DNA of 64,000 bases from contig NZ_JADWYU010000099.1 in the NCBI RefSeq assembly GCF_016786325.1, forward strand, positions 62,001 to 126,000, read 5' to 3'. Numbering within the stretch: the first letter of the stretch is position 1; each line of letters starts with the position of its first letter. The stretch comes from Frankia nepalensis. Its GTDB lineage: Bacteria > Actinomycetota > Actinomycetes > Frankiales > Frankiaceae. The translations under genes were made by a program, and so were the position numbers. The notes beneath the pieces were generated by a model. The model worked only from the letters and a program-made list of their open reading frames with translations. It was not told the origin of the DNA and searched no databases. Of the stretch, positions 7,946 through 16,595 are shown piece after piece.

Positions 7946-8637
7946 CGCTGCACGCCGCTGTAGTTCACGATGATCGACTCAGGGTCGGCCGGGTCGGTGA
8001 AGCCGAAGCCGGTCATCCAGAGCTGGCCGTTCTGACGCCAGGTGAGGTCGAAGGCGGCGCCCCGAGCGGTGATGGTCCACTCGAATGGCCCCCAGGTCGT
8101 GCCGCCGTACCCGTCGTAGGTGATGGCGTAGGTCCCGGGGAACCCGTTCCTGGTGTCGCCGATCGCCCGGCCGGGCAGTGCTTCGTCCTGCCCGGACACC
8201 GCCGACATCATCGAGCAGTAGTAGGCGTCGATCGTGTACGGGTCGCGGATGGTGTAGCGCACGATCCCGGTGGGCGCCGCGTCGCCGGTCCAGCCGCTGA
8301 CCAGGACCGTCGAGGGCGAGTCCTCGTCGCGTAGGCCCATGCCGCGCCAGACGGCCTCGCCGCCGATGTTCGCCTCGAGGTCGACCAGCGCCGTGCCTCG
8401 GGTCTTGACGTCGAGTTCGACGCTGAGCTCCGAACCGTCGTCGAGGCGCACCGAGGCCTGGTGATGGCCGGCCGCGTCCAGCGCGCCCTCCGGGAAGTCG
8501 AGGAACGCCGTTCGCGTGCGGCTCTCGTCGGCCGGGTGGCCGGGCACCAGGTAGGTCACGGTGACTCGTTCCGGTGTGTCCGGGTTCCACGCGCATTTCG
8601 CCGCCGCGAGCGTGGCCGGCGCGATGTCGTTGGTCAT
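7942..8637 (-). CDS. Hypothetical protein, coupled to SDR
   Basis: 231 residues; I do not recognise the family. It has no signal peptide or membrane segment. The sequence is rich in beta-strand-type patterns (ASVRLDDGSELSVELDVKT, GTYAITYDGYGGTTWGPFEWTI), with many Gly, Thr and aromatic residues. This suggests an all-beta, possibly lipocalin-like or jelly-roll ligand-binding domain, which is a guess. It overlaps the SDR start by 4 nt and lies 51 bp after the amidohydrolase at 8689-9837 on the same strand, so it is part of that operon. The frame is well supported by codon use and by the coupling. Confidence 0.75.
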   Translation of the reverse strand: MTNDIAPATLAAAKCAWNPDTPERVTVTYLVPGHPADESRTRTAFLDFPEGALDAAGHHQASVRLDDGSELSVELDVKTRGTALVDLEANIGGEAVWRGMGLRDEDSPSTVLVSGWTGDAAPTGIVRYTIRDPYTIDAYYCSMMSAVSGQDEALPGRAIGDTRNGFPGTYAITYDGYGGTTWGPFEWTITARGAAFDLTWRQNGQLWMTGFGFTDPADPESIIVNYSGVQR

Positions 8638-8688
8638 CTGGTTCCGCCTGTCATGAGTAGTGAGCAGCGCTCGGGCCGGCTGTCGGGT

Positions 8689-9837
8689 TCAGCCCACCGG
8701 GTCGCCCATCCGGGCGAACACGTCGGTGATGTTGTCGCCGAGGAATCGTGCCCGGACATCGTCGGGCACCTTTCCGAGCTGGTTCTCGATCAAGGTGATC
8801 GGATCCGCGTTGCCCTCGCCGTGGGGGTAGTCCGACGAGAACACCATCACCTCCGGAAAGGCCGTCAGGAGTTCGGCGACGTCGAGGTCTCCCATACCGA
8901 TCAGTGGCGACGACCGCACGTTGTGCCGAACCATTTCGCCGACGGAGCGTTCGAACGGCCAGCCGACGGTCGTGTGGCTGAGCCGGTCGATCCGGGTGAC
9001 GAAGGACGGGAACCAGGAGTTCTGGATTTCCTCGCAGAGGACCGTGAGGTTCGGGTGGCGGCCGAACACGCCACCGAAGAGCATCGCGGCGAGCATCTTC
9101 TCCGGAGTGTGGTGGCGCATCGAGTTGGCGAAGGAGAAGAACCCGCCGACGCCGGTGCTCGTCGGATCGAGCCAGCCCGCATTGCCCCAACCGCCGTCGA
9201 AGTTGGCGGGGGCGTTGCCGACGTGCAGGATCGCCACCATGCCGAGACTGGTCGCGGCCGACCAGATCTTGTCCCAGTCGGGGTGGGCGGGGCTCACGCC
9301 GCCGGCGGGCTCGGCGCGGATCCAGAACGCCCGGCTCCCTCGCGCGCGCATCCACGTCAGCTCACGGACTGCCCGGTCGAGGTCGCTGAAATCGACCATG
9401 CTCACTGGGAAGAGCCGGTCGGCGCCATCTTCGAGCCGTTCGGCAAGAAAGTCGTTGCACAGCGTCACGGCGAGCGGGCGGTCGTCACCCATGTGCTCGC
9501 AGAGCGCGAAGTAGGACCCCGGGTTGACGAGTGCCTTGTCGATGCCGATCCGGTCCATCCAGCCGAGCCGCTCGGCCACGCTGGACACGACGAATCGCGG
9601 CTCCCGCTCCCCGGGAACCGTCGCCTGCTCGGACGCCGACCGGTTGGCATCCGGAAGAAACGCCTGGACGGCGTAGGCCGGCGGCCGGGAGTCCTCCGGG
9701 GTCGCCCGGTACAACTCTCCGGCGATCGCGTGGGTGATGTCCTCGTCGGTCGAGGGAAAGCGGTCGGCGAATCGCCGTAGCGGATGCTCTTGCGGCGTCA
9801 GGGAGACCTCGAGATGACAGTCCACGTCGAAAATCAT
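8689..9837 (-). CDS. Amidohydrolase family 2 metal-dependent hydrolase
   Basis: 382 residues from ATG 9837, chosen because AGGAGAAG stands just before it and the protein then opens with MIFDVDCH, the metal-binding motif at the expected place. The in-frame extension to 10497 is low-complexity. AILHVGN carries a further ligand His and VFSSDYPHGEG the distal Asp. It resembles the 28321 amidohydrolase (SDYPH form) more than the 1199/17482 pair (STDFPHP form). It heads the minus-strand run that continues into the hypothetical, SDR, VOC and SDR genes. A 19-bp sequence shared with the 28321 gene's upstream region lies 191 bp before the start. Confidence 0.88.
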   Translation of the reverse strand: MIFDVDCHLEVSLTPQEHPLRRFADRFPSTDEDITHAIAGELYRATPEDSRPPAYAVQAFLPDANRSASEQATVPGEREPRFVVSSVAERLGWMDRIGIDKALVNPGSYFALCEHMGDDRPLAVTLCNDFLAERLEDGADRLFPVSMVDFSDLDRAVRELTWMRARGSRAFWIRAEPAGGVSPAHPDWDKIWSAATSLGMVAILHVGNAPANFDGGWGNAGWLDPTSTGVGGFFSFANSMRHHTPEKMLAAMLFGGVFGRHPNLTVLCEEIQNSWFPSFVTRIDRLSHTTVGWPFERSVGEMVRHNVRSSPLIGMGDLDVAELLTAFPEVMVFSSDYPHGEGNADPITLIENQLGKVPDDVRARFLGDNITDVFARMGDPVG

Positions 9838-10027
9838 GATCTTCTCCTGCTCTCGCGAGTCCGACCGGGAATCAAGGTGCCCGCGGTAGCGCGGCCGTGG
9901 GCGGAACGGTGGAACGGCTTGAGGGTGAGGCCGTGCGGTGGCGCGCCACCATGACAGTCCGCCGGGTTGACGGCCATGGCGTCCTGGTCCTCGTGTCGAT
10001 CTCCGAGGGCGCCGGAGCGGTGCTGAG

Positions 10028-10046
10028 ACTGTAACAGGCGTAACAT
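10028..10046 (-). repeat. 19-bp repeat upstream of amidohydrolase, copy A
   Basis: ACTGTAACAGGCGTAACAT here is identical to 29557-29575. Read on the minus strand it contains TGTTAC-GCC-TGTTAC, a direct repeat with a 9-bp period. Both copies lie before minus-strand amidohydrolase genes (191 bp and 43 bp), which suggests a shared regulatory site. Confidence 0.7.
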
Positions 10047-10464
10047 TCCAGGTGAAGATGGTGGTTGCTATGGAGTTGTCCGCTGTCTTGATCCGGGCCG
10101 CATGGTCCGCGCGCCGGTCGACACCGGCGATGACCGGCCTTGGCCGTATCACCTCGGTGGCTGGCGGACCATCGAGTGGCCGCCAGGTTCGAGGGCGACG
10201 GTCCGCCCACTGGCCGGACGCGCGTCGACCCGCGACGCGGCTACGGTGCGCGACTGGCCGATCATCCTGACCTGGGTGGCCAGCCAGTCGTCTTGCGTTC
10301 CCGCCGCCACTGAACCGGTCTCGGTCTCGGTCGCGGCTGGCGGTCACGGTCGCCGAGCTCATCCGCGGCCCGATCATCCGCTGCCTTCGGGCGATGCCGG
10401 GCCGTGCCCGTCGCGGACGCGGGAGACCTTCGTCGACGCGGGGGCGCGGGGTAGCGATGGAAAC

Positions 10465-10478
10465 ATAGTGAATGCTAC
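10465..10478 (+). promoter_or_regulatory. RTAGY-N4-RCTAT operator-like element, copy 3
   Basis: ATAGT-GAAT-GCTAC, preceded by AAAC. It is 265 bp before the solute-binding protein start and 628 bp before the divergent amidohydrolase. The core TAGTGAATGCTA nearly matches copies at 23814 and 28176. Confidence 0.6.
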
Positions 10479-10624
10479 CGTGTCCCAGCTCACACACTTG
10501 ACCCGGGCGGCTGCTTCCTCAGGTGGTCAGCCGTGCCCAGCGCACGGCGAGCGGCGGGCCGCCCTCTTGCTTAGCCGACCCGGAACCGGGCCATCGGCCC
10601 GTCACGACACACCAGGAGTTGATC

Positions 10625-10750
10625 ATGCTTGATCTGCCACGGAGCCCGTGGCCGGACGGGGCGCGTCCGCCGGCCGCGTCCGGAGGGTTGGTGGGCGCCC
10701 GCGCGTACCTCGTGGACGGGGGAGTGGACGGGGGACTGGTCTTATGCTGA
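10625..10750 (+). CDS. Small leader-like ORF (41 residues)
   Basis: AGGAG at 10613-10617 is placed 7 nt before an ATG, a better ribosome site than most genes in the window have. The 41-residue frame (MLDLPRSPWPDGARPP to VDGGVDGGLVLC) ends with a TGA that overlaps the start of the solute-binding lipoprotein at 10744. The product has no recognisable domain. It may be a translated leader that couples ribosomes into the downstream start, or a chance frame in a 5' leader. Confidence 0.35.
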   Translation: MLDLPRSPWPDGARPPAASGGLVGARAYLVDGGVDGGLVLC

Positions 10751-12105
10751 CGGCGACACGAGGTGCCCGGCGGCGCGGGCTGAGCATCGCGGCGGCCGTC
10801 CTGGCCATGGGACTGGCGGCGTGCGGCTCCTCGGACGACGCGGCCCCGCCAGACGACTCGAACGCTACGACGGCTGGCCCGTCGGCCGGACCGTCGTCCG
10901 GCTGGAGCGACGGTGGTTTCAAGGTCAACGCCGCCGACCTGAAGTGCGGGTCCAAGGCCGCCGACCCGACCCGGGGGGTCACGCCGGACAGCATCACCAT
11001 CGGCGGCCTCGCCTATCTGACCAGCCCCAACGGCAGCTCGATGGCCGGTACCGACGCCGGTGCGAAGGCGCGGTTCGAGCGGGCGAACGCCGAGGGCGGA
11101 GTACACGGCCGGAAGATCAATTTCATCGGTGTGCTGGACGACGGCCAGGACGTCGCCCGGAACACGCAGCAGGCCAGCCGGCTCGTCGAGCAGGACAAGG
11201 TCTTCGCGGTCGTGCCGCTGATGACCAGCAACACCGGCTACCTGGACACCTTCTGCGGCAACGTGGTTCCGTTCTTCGGCTGGGGATTCAACCAGGGCTA
11301 CTGCTCCACGGCGATCGGCTTCGGTATCACCGGATGCCAGTTCGCCCCCGGGAACATCGCCAACAACTCCCTGGCGTACTCGGTCAACTCCATGTTCGAG
11401 GGCGAGCCGGCGAGTCGCACCGTGGCGTTCGTCGGCGTGGACAACGATTCCGCCCGGGCTGGCGTCAAGACACTCGCCGCGTACGCGAAGGCGGGCGGCC
11501 TGGACGTGGTCTACGCAGAGAATCCCACCCCAGCCGCCGGACTGACCGACCCGACGCCGGTCGTCCAGGCCATCATGCGTTCGAACAAGGGCGCGCCACC
11601 GGACGTCGTCTATCACGTGACCGACTTCCAGTCGACGCTGAAGCTGACCACCGCGCTGAAGGCGGCCGGGTACCCGGGAAAGCAGCTCAGTCCGACATAT
11701 GACCCGCGGCTGGCTGGGCTCAAGGACCTCGACGGCGCCTACGGCAACGTGCAGTGGCTGCCCGCGATCGACGACTCGAATCCGGTGATCAAGCAGCTGC
11801 TCGCGGACCTTGCCGCGTACGCGCCTGACCAGGCACCGACCCTCTCGACCATGGCGGGCTACTACGCCGCCGACATGTTCCTCACCGCCGCGGAAAAGGT
11901 CGGACCTGACCTGACGGTGGACAAGCTGCTGTCCGTCCTCAACAACAACTACACCTATGAGCTTCCGGGCGCGCTTCCCGAGACCCGGTGGCCGCTCAAC
12001 CACGTCATCTCCGCTCCGTGCAGTTCGGTGGCGCAGATCAAGGATGGCGCCTGGCACGTCGTTGGCCCGCTCAGCTGCGGTTCCGTGATCGTCGCCAAGA
12101 AGTAG
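10744..12105 (+). CDS. ABC transporter substrate-binding lipoprotein (Leu/Ile/Val family)
   Basis: 453 residues. Lipobox LAAC (Cys27) follows a basic n-region and hydrophobic stretch, so the protein is exported and lipid-anchored. The mature domain is Peripla_BP_6-like: GVTPDSITIGGLAYLTSPNG, GGVHGRKINFIGVLDDGQD, and a second lobe with RTVAFVGVDNDSARAGVKTLAAYAKAGGLDVVYAE. No transporter membrane or ATPase gene is near, as with the protein at 2729. Start ATG 10744 was chosen because it gives a proper signal peptide; GGGGGA stands before it. A strong hairpin follows the stop. Confidence 0.88.
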   Translation: MLTATRGARRRGLSIAAAVLAMGLAACGSSDDAAPPDDSNATTAGPSAGPSSGWSDGGFKVNAADLKCGSKAADPTRGVTPDSITIGGLAYLTSPNGSSMAGTDAGAKARFERANAEGGVHGRKINFIGVLDDGQDVARNTQQASRLVEQDKVFAVVPLMTSNTGYLDTFCGNVVPFFGWGFNQGYCSTAIGFGITGCQFAPGNIANNSLAYSVNSMFEGEPASRTVAFVGVDNDSARAGVKTLAAYAKAGGLDVVYAENPTPAAGLTDPTPVVQAIMRSNKGAPPDVVYHVTDFQSTLKLTTALKAAGYPGKQLSPTYDPRLAGLKDLDGAYGNVQWLPAIDDSNPVIKQLLADLAAYAPDQAPTLSTMAGYYAADMFLTAAEKVGPDLTVDKLLSVLNNNYTYELPGALPETRWPLNHVISAPCSSVAQIKDGAWHVVGPLSCGSVIVAKK

Positions 12106-12115
12106 CTGCCAACCC

Positions 12116-12152
12116 GGACGGGCCAGCCGCCAGACGGCGGCCCGGCCCGTCC
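12116..12152 (+). terminator. Strong GC hairpin terminator
   Basis: GGACGGGCC (12116-12124) pairs with GGCCCGTCC (12144-12152), and the inner GCCGCC/GGCGGC extend the stem around an AGAC loop. It begins 10 bp after the stop codon of the solute-binding protein. Confidence 0.7.
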
Positions 12153-12427
12153 GGAGCGTGGCTGTGGATCATTTTCGATCATGCTGATGAACGTGCGGCG
12201 GCCGGGTGCGTAGCCCGGCCGCCTCCGTCCTCGGCGCCCAGTCGAGCATCGCCGTCCACCCCGACAGGCCCGGCGTCAGGGCGGCAGAGAGGAGGCTCCG
12301 GGCCGCGCGGTCCGGTGAACGGCGAGTCGTTCGGCAGCACGGCCGGCCCTCGCCCTGCCCTCGCCCCGTCGTCGGTCACGACGCCGGCGCGGATCGCCGT
12401 CCGGGGTCGTTCCTGTCGCCAGTTCCA

Positions 12428-12445
12428 ACCGAACGATCGTTCGGC
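12428..12445 (+). promoter_or_regulatory. Operator palindrome before TetR gene
   Basis: CCGAACGATCGTTCGG (12429-12444) is a perfect 16-bp palindrome, typical in size and symmetry for TetR-family operators. It is 54 bp before the TetR start at 12499. A second version (14 of 18 positions equal) precedes the kinase gene at 13257, which suggests autoregulation plus control of the operon. Confidence 0.75.
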
Positions 12446-12498
12446 TCGCCGGTAGAGTGCTGACCGGGCGGGACGGCTGACGGCGGGAGCGGGGCCAG

Positions 12499-13167
12499 GT
12501 GGACGACGGCGTTACCAGGGGGAGCGCGGCCGGACGGAGATCACCGGACTCGGCCGAGCCGCCACGGCGTCGCGCCTCGTCGCGCGGCGGGATCGAGGTG
12601 GTCCTGCAATCCGCCATCTCGAACTTCGCGCGCGTCGGCTACCACGGCACGTCGATGCGCGACATCGCGGGCGATGCCGGGATGACGGTGGCGACCATCT
12701 ACCACCACTTCGCCTCGAAGCAGGAGATCCTCCAGGCGATCATGGCCGCGACCCTGCGCGACGTCATCGCCCTGACGCGCCGGGCGCTGGTGCACGCGGG
12801 CGGATCGCCCGCGGAACAGCTGACCGCCCTCGTGAGCGCATGGATTCTCTTCCACACGGACCGTCAGGCCGAGGCACTCATCGGGGCGAGCGAACTGCGC
12901 AGTCTCGACACCGCCGGCCGTCGCCTCATCGTCGCGCTACGCGACGAGCAGGAGGCGATGTTCCGCGATGTGATCGAGCACGGCACGCAGCGCGGTGAGT
13001 TCCTGACGCCGTACCCCGTCGAGGCGGCCCGGGCCATCATCAACATGGGCTACTCGGTCGCCGCCTGGTACCGCGCCGGGGCCGGCGTCACCCCAGCGGA
13101 GATGGCCGCTCGCTACTGCGAACTCGCGCTGGGCGTCGTGCGCGGGCCGCGGACGCCAACCCCCTGA
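12499..13167 (+). CDS. TetR/AcrR-family regulator of the adjacent acyl-CoA operon
   Basis: 222 residues, GTG start. After a basic, disordered ~30-residue lead, the HTH domain is clear: EVVLQSAISNFARVGYHGTSMRDIAGDAGMTVATIYHHFASKQEILQAI. The rest is a helical domain like TetR_C_33/AcrR members that bind acyl-CoAs or fatty acids. It probably represses itself and the genes at 13257-16595, since the same palindrome lies before both. The ligand is likely a CoA thioester intermediate, by analogy with other TetR regulators of acyl-CoA genes (inference). Confidence 0.88.
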   Translation: MDDGVTRGSAAGRRSPDSAEPPRRRASSRGGIEVVLQSAISNFARVGYHGTSMRDIAGDAGMTVATIYHHFASKQEILQAIMAATLRDVIALTRRALVHAGGSPAEQLTALVSAWILFHTDRQAEALIGASELRSLDTAGRRLIVALRDEQEAMFRDVIEHGTQRGEFLTPYPVEAARAIINMGYSVAAWYRAGAGVTPAEMAARYCELALGVVRGPRTPTP

Positions 13168-13218
13168 GCCCTGCCGACTGGGACCGGCCTCGCGACGGTG
13201 AATCGTCTACCATCGAAA

Positions 13219-13236
13219 ACCGAGCGGTTGTTCGGT
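13219..13236 (+). promoter_or_regulatory. Operator palindrome before the kinase-ECH-ACAD operon
   Basis: ACCGAGCGGTTGTTCGGT has ACCGA/TCGGT arms and equals the 12428 site at 14 of 18 positions. It lies 20 bp before the kinase ATG and next to its GAGGAGG ribosome site, so a bound repressor would block the operon's transcription. Confidence 0.7.
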
Positions 13237-13256
13237 AAGTTGAGGAGGTGGCGCCC

Positions 13257-14312
13257 ATGGCCGCCGGGCCGCTGGCCGCCGATCTCGATCTTGTGGGTCT
13301 CGCCGCCTACCTCGGTCCCCGGGTGGACGGCGGGCTCGCCGGCCCCTTGCGGGGTCGTCTGCTGGCGGGCGGACGTTCCAATCCGACGTACGAGGTCGAC
13401 GACGGTGTCCGCCAGTGGATCGTGCGCCGGCCGCCCTACGGCGACGTGATGGCCTCGACGCACGACATGGGGCGCGAGTCGCGGGTGATCCGCGCGTTGC
13501 ACGGCTCATCCGTCCCGGTGCCCGCGGTCGTGGCGCGCTGCGCGGACCCCAGCGTGATCGGGGCCGACTTCTACGTCATGGAAAAGGTCGACGGCCGGAC
13601 CTACCGGACGCGGGAGGACACGCGACTACTCGCGCCTGACCAGCGGGCCGAGCTGTCCCGGTCACTCGTCGACACGCTGGTGGCGCTGCACACCATCGAC
13701 CCGGCGGCCGTCGGGCTGGCCGACTTCGGGCGTCCCGACGGCTACCTGGAACGCCAGCTCTCCCGCTGGCGGCGCCAATGGGAGAAGGTGCGTACCCGCG
13801 ACCTCCCGGCCTTCGACTCTCTCGCCGACTTCCTCACCCGATCCATTCCCGACCGTCGTCTTCCGGGAATCGTCCACGGCGACTACAAGATTGACAACCT
13901 GATGGTCGACCACGCCGACCCGAGCCGGATCGTGGCGGTGCTCGACTGGGAGATGGCGACGCTCGGCGACACCCTCGCCGACGTGGGCATGCTCCTGAGC
14001 TTCTGGGACGAGCCGGCCCTGCCGTACAACCCGATCACCGCCGGCGCCACCGCGCTGCCGGGCTTCCCCGATCGCCGTGGTGTCCTGTCCGCGTATGCCG
14101 AGCGCCGCGGCATCGACCTCGGTGACATCGAGTGGTACGTCATTTTCTCGGACTTCAAGCTCATGGTCATCCTGGAGCAGATTCATGCCCGGCATCTTGA
14201 GGGCGCAACGGTGGGGGAGGGTTTCGCGGACATCGATCCCATGGTGCCGGCGCTGCTGGAACGGGCGCTTGCGCGGAAAGCGGAGTCCGGCGACCCGCCT
14301 TTGCGCGGCTGA
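13257..14312 (+). CDS. APH-fold acyl-CoA kinase (ACAD10/11-type, LvaA-like)
   Basis: 351 residues. ATG 13257 was chosen over GTG 13248 because GAGGAGG (13242-13248) sits at the right distance from it. This is an aminoglycoside-phosphotransferase-fold kinase: GGRSNPTYEV is the nucleotide-binding strand, HGDYKIDN (207-214) the catalytic loop, LDWEM (229-233) the metal-binding Asp. In human ACAD10/ACAD11 and in bacterial LvaA, this type phosphorylates the 4-hydroxy group of 4-hydroxyacyl-CoAs rather than antibiotics. The partner dehydrogenase two genes downstream has ACAD11 features, which supports this role. An antibiotic-resistance role is unlikely. Confidence 0.85.
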   Translation: MAAGPLAADLDLVGLAAYLGPRVDGGLAGPLRGRLLAGGRSNPTYEVDDGVRQWIVRRPPYGDVMASTHDMGRESRVIRALHGSSVPVPAVVARCADPSVIGADFYVMEKVDGRTYRTREDTRLLAPDQRAELSRSLVDTLVALHTIDPAAVGLADFGRPDGYLERQLSRWRRQWEKVRTRDLPAFDSLADFLTRSIPDRRLPGIVHGDYKIDNLMVDHADPSRIVAVLDWEMATLGDTLADVGMLLSFWDEPALPYNPITAGATALPGFPDRRGVLSAYAERRGIDLGDIEWYVIFSDFKLMVILEQIHARHLEGATVGEGFADIDPMVPALLERALARKAESGDPPLRG

Positions 14313-14391
14313 GCCAGCCGCCGATAGGTCCGGCGGCTCACTCTCTCGACGTCTCCCGTCCAGCGGGCACCGGGAACCAGGAGGAACAGGC

Positions 14392-15303
14392 GTGACAGCC
14401 TTCGAGCACATCCGTCTCGAAACGGTGGACGGCATCGCCACGATCACACTGAGCCGGCCCGAGGCACTCAACTCGTTCACGGACACCATGGAGGGCGAGC
14501 TCATCGCCGCCTACGACCTGGTGGACTCCGACGACAGCGTCCGCGCGGTCGTCCTGACCGGCGCCGGGCGCGCGTTCTGCGCCGGCATGGACCTCGGTGA
14601 CGGCGGCGCCGCCTTCGACGTGTGGTCGGCGAGCGGATCGGGGCCCGAGGGCGCGCGGCCGCGCGACGACGCCCTGCGCCGCGACGGCGGCGGCCGGGTC
14701 GCGCTGCGCATGTACGAGGCGCGGAAACCGATCATCGCGGCGATCAACGGGCCCGCGGTCGGCGTGGGCATCACGATGACCCTGGCCGCCGACTTCCGGC
14801 TCGCGGTGCCGGCGGCGAAGATCGGCTTCGTCTTCGCCCGCCGTGGCCTCGTCCCCGAGTCGTGCTCGAGCTGGTTCCTTCCGCGGCTGGTCGGGATGCA
14901 GACGGCGCTCGACTGGATGTACAGCGGGAGGATCTTCACCTCCGAGGAGGCGCTCGCCGCGGGGCTCCTCCGTGGCATCCACGAACCCGCCGACCTCCTG
15001 CCGGCCGCGCGCGTGCTCGCCGACTCCCTCACGAGGGAGTCGGCGCCCGTGTCGGTGGCGCTGACCCGCCAGCTGCTGTGGCGCATGCTCGGCGAGACCC
15101 ACCCGATGCGCGCGCACGAGGCCGAGACCCTCGCCATCAACGTCCGAGGAGTGAGCGCGGACGCGCGTGAAGGCATCAGCGCCTTCCTCGACAAGCGCCC
15201 GGCGGCGTTTCCGCAGCGCGTGTCGACGGACACTCCCGACCTGTCGGCCCAGCTTCCCGCGCCGGCCTATCAGCCGCCTCGCGCACCACGACGAGCCGGG
15301 TAA
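14392..15303 (+). CDS. Enoyl-CoA hydratase/isomerase (crotonase family)
   Basis: 303 residues from GTG 14392, after AGGAGG. Crotonase marks: ITLSRPEALNSFTDTM, the oxyanion loop GRAFCAGMDLGDGG, NGPAVGVGITMTLAADFRLAV, and FARRGLVPES with the conserved catalytic-type Glu. It would hydrate the double bond of an enoyl-CoA in the cytosol. Lying between an APH-type kinase and an ACAD10/11-type dehydrogenase, it probably hydrates the enoyl-CoA formed when the phosphate leaves, giving a 3-hydroxyacyl-CoA ready for beta-oxidation. It is about 40 residues longer than minimal crotonases, with an insert of ~25 residues after the oxyanion loop (DVWSASGSGPEGARPRDD). Confidence 0.88.
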   Translation: MTAFEHIRLETVDGIATITLSRPEALNSFTDTMEGELIAAYDLVDSDDSVRAVVLTGAGRAFCAGMDLGDGGAAFDVWSASGSGPEGARPRDDALRRDGGGRVALRMYEARKPIIAAINGPAVGVGITMTLAADFRLAVPAAKIGFVFARRGLVPESCSSWFLPRLVGMQTALDWMYSGRIFTSEEALAAGLLRGIHEPADLLPAARVLADSLTRESAPVSVALTRQLLWRMLGETHPMRAHEAETLAINVRGVSADAREGISAFLDKRPAAFPQRVSTDTPDLSAQLPAPAYQPPRAPRRAG

Positions 15304-15374
15304 CGGCGCGTCGCTGACGCACCCCACCGGGCGTTCGCCGCGCGCGACCGTCGACGATTCGAGGAGGAACCGCA

Positions 15375-16595
15375 GTGGACTTCGCGCCGAGCCCGAAGGC
15401 CGCCGACTACCTGGCGCGGCTGACCGAGTTCATGGACGAGTACGTCTATCCGGCTGAGCCGGTCTACGAGGCCTACCGACGGGAGCGCGGCGGGGCCGAC
15501 AACACCCTGCCGCCGGTGGTCGAGGAGCTCAAGGTCGAGGCGCGCAAGCGCGGGCTGTGGAACCTGTTCCTGCCCGACGCCGTCGATCCCGCGCACGGCC
15601 TGTCGGTCGTCGACTACGCGCAGCTCGCCGAGATCGCCGGTCGCAGCCCCGAGCTCGGGCCGGAGGCACTCAACTGCTCGGCCCCGGACACCGGCAACAT
15701 GGAAGTACTGCATCTGTTCGGCACCGTCGAGCAGAAGGAACGGTGGCTGGCCCCGCTGCTCGACGGGCGGATCCGCTCGGCGTTCGCCATGACCGAGCCC
15801 GACGTCGCCTCCTCGGACGCGACCAACATCCAGACCTCGATCCGCCGCGACGGCGACGAGTACGTCATCAACGGCCGCAAGTGGTGGATCAGCGGCGTCG
15901 CGGACCCCCGCTGCGAGGTCATGATCGTGATGGGTCGCACCGACCCGGATGCCGCGCCGCACCGGCAGCAGTCACAGGTCCTGGTACCCCTCGACACCCC
16001 GGGGGTGGAGGTGGTGCGGCCGCTGCCCGTGTTCGGGTACTGGGACCAGCATGGGCACTGCGAGATAACGTTCACCGACGTCCGGGTGCCGGTCCGCAAC
16101 CTGATCGCGGGCGAGGGCGACGGCTTCATGATCGCGCAGGCTCGGCTCGGCCCCGGCCGCATCCACCACTGCATGCGGTGCATCGGCGTCGCCGAGCGGG
16201 CACTCGAGATGGCGTGCCGGCGGGCCAGCTCGCGGGTGGCGTTCGGCGGGCCGCTGGCCGAGCAGGGGGTCGTGCAACAGCAGGTGGCCGAGTCCCGGAT
16301 GGAGATCGAACAGGCCAGGTTGCTCACCCTGAAGACGGCCTGGCTGATCGACAACGTCGGGGTGAAGGGTGCTCGGACCGAGATCGCGGCGATCAAGGTG
16401 ATCGCGCCGCGGGTGGCGCTCGCCGTGCTCGACCGCGCGATCCAGATCCACGGTGGCGGCGGCGTCTCCGACGACTTCCCGCTCGCCTCGATGTACGCCC
16501 ACACCAGGACGCTGCGGCTCGCCGACGGCCCCGACGAGGTGCATGTCCGGACCGTCGCCCGCCAGGAGCTGCGCCCCTACCTCAGCCGCGTCTGA
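15375..16595 (+). CDS. Acyl-CoA dehydrogenase, ACAD10/11 type
   Basis: 406 residues, GTG start after GAGGAGG. The features are those of ACAD10/ACAD11 rather than ordinary beta-oxidation enzymes: [59 protein letters not shown] and, near the end, ADGPDEVH (383-390) with the Asp in place of the usual catalytic Glu. In ACAD11 and LvaC this FAD protein helps remove phosphate from a 4-phosphoacyl-CoA and rearrange it to an enoyl-CoA. Its 3' end is overlapped for over 600 bp by the read-through frame of the convergent SDR. Confidence 0.9.
   Translation: MDFAPSPKAADYLARLTEFMDEYVYPAEPVYEAYRRERGGADNTLPPVVEELKVEARKRGLWNLFLPDAVDPAHGLSVVDYAQLAEIAGRSPELGPEALNCSAPDTGNMEVLHLFGTVEQKERWLAPLLDGRIRSAFAMTEPDVASSDATNIQTSIRRDGDEYVINGRKWWISGVADPRCEVMIVMGRTDPDAAPHRQQSQVLVPLDTPGVEVVRPLPVFGYWDQHGHCEITFTDVRVPVRNLIAGEGDGFMIAQARLGPGRIHHCMRCIGVAERALEMACRRASSRVAFGGPLAEQGVVQQQVAESRMEIEQARLLTLKTAWLIDNVGVKGARTEIAAIKVIAPRVALAVLDRAIQIHGGGGVSDDFPLASMYAHTRTLRLADGPDEVHVRTVARQELRPYLSRV

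Larger units (their letters stand above)
9838..10743. other. Long divergent intergenic region
   Basis: About 900 bp between an amidohydrolase and a solute-binding protein. It holds the 19-bp repeat at 10028, an operator-like element at 10465, a TTGACC box at 10498 and a small ORF at 10625. The rest shows only low-complexity frames with no homology that I can see. The length and the several sites suggest a shared control region. Confidence 0.5.

Noticed and set aside
5579-7963. A 794-residue open frame on the plus strand
   Set aside because: It is antisense to a VOC protein and two SDRs with clear motifs; the product is low-complexity and rich in Arg, Gly and Asp, as antisense frames in GC-rich DNA usually are.
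13257-14312. Aminoglycoside resistance gene
   Set aside because: The APH fold is present, but the operon with a crotonase and ACAD10/11-type dehydrogenase points to an acyl-CoA kinase.
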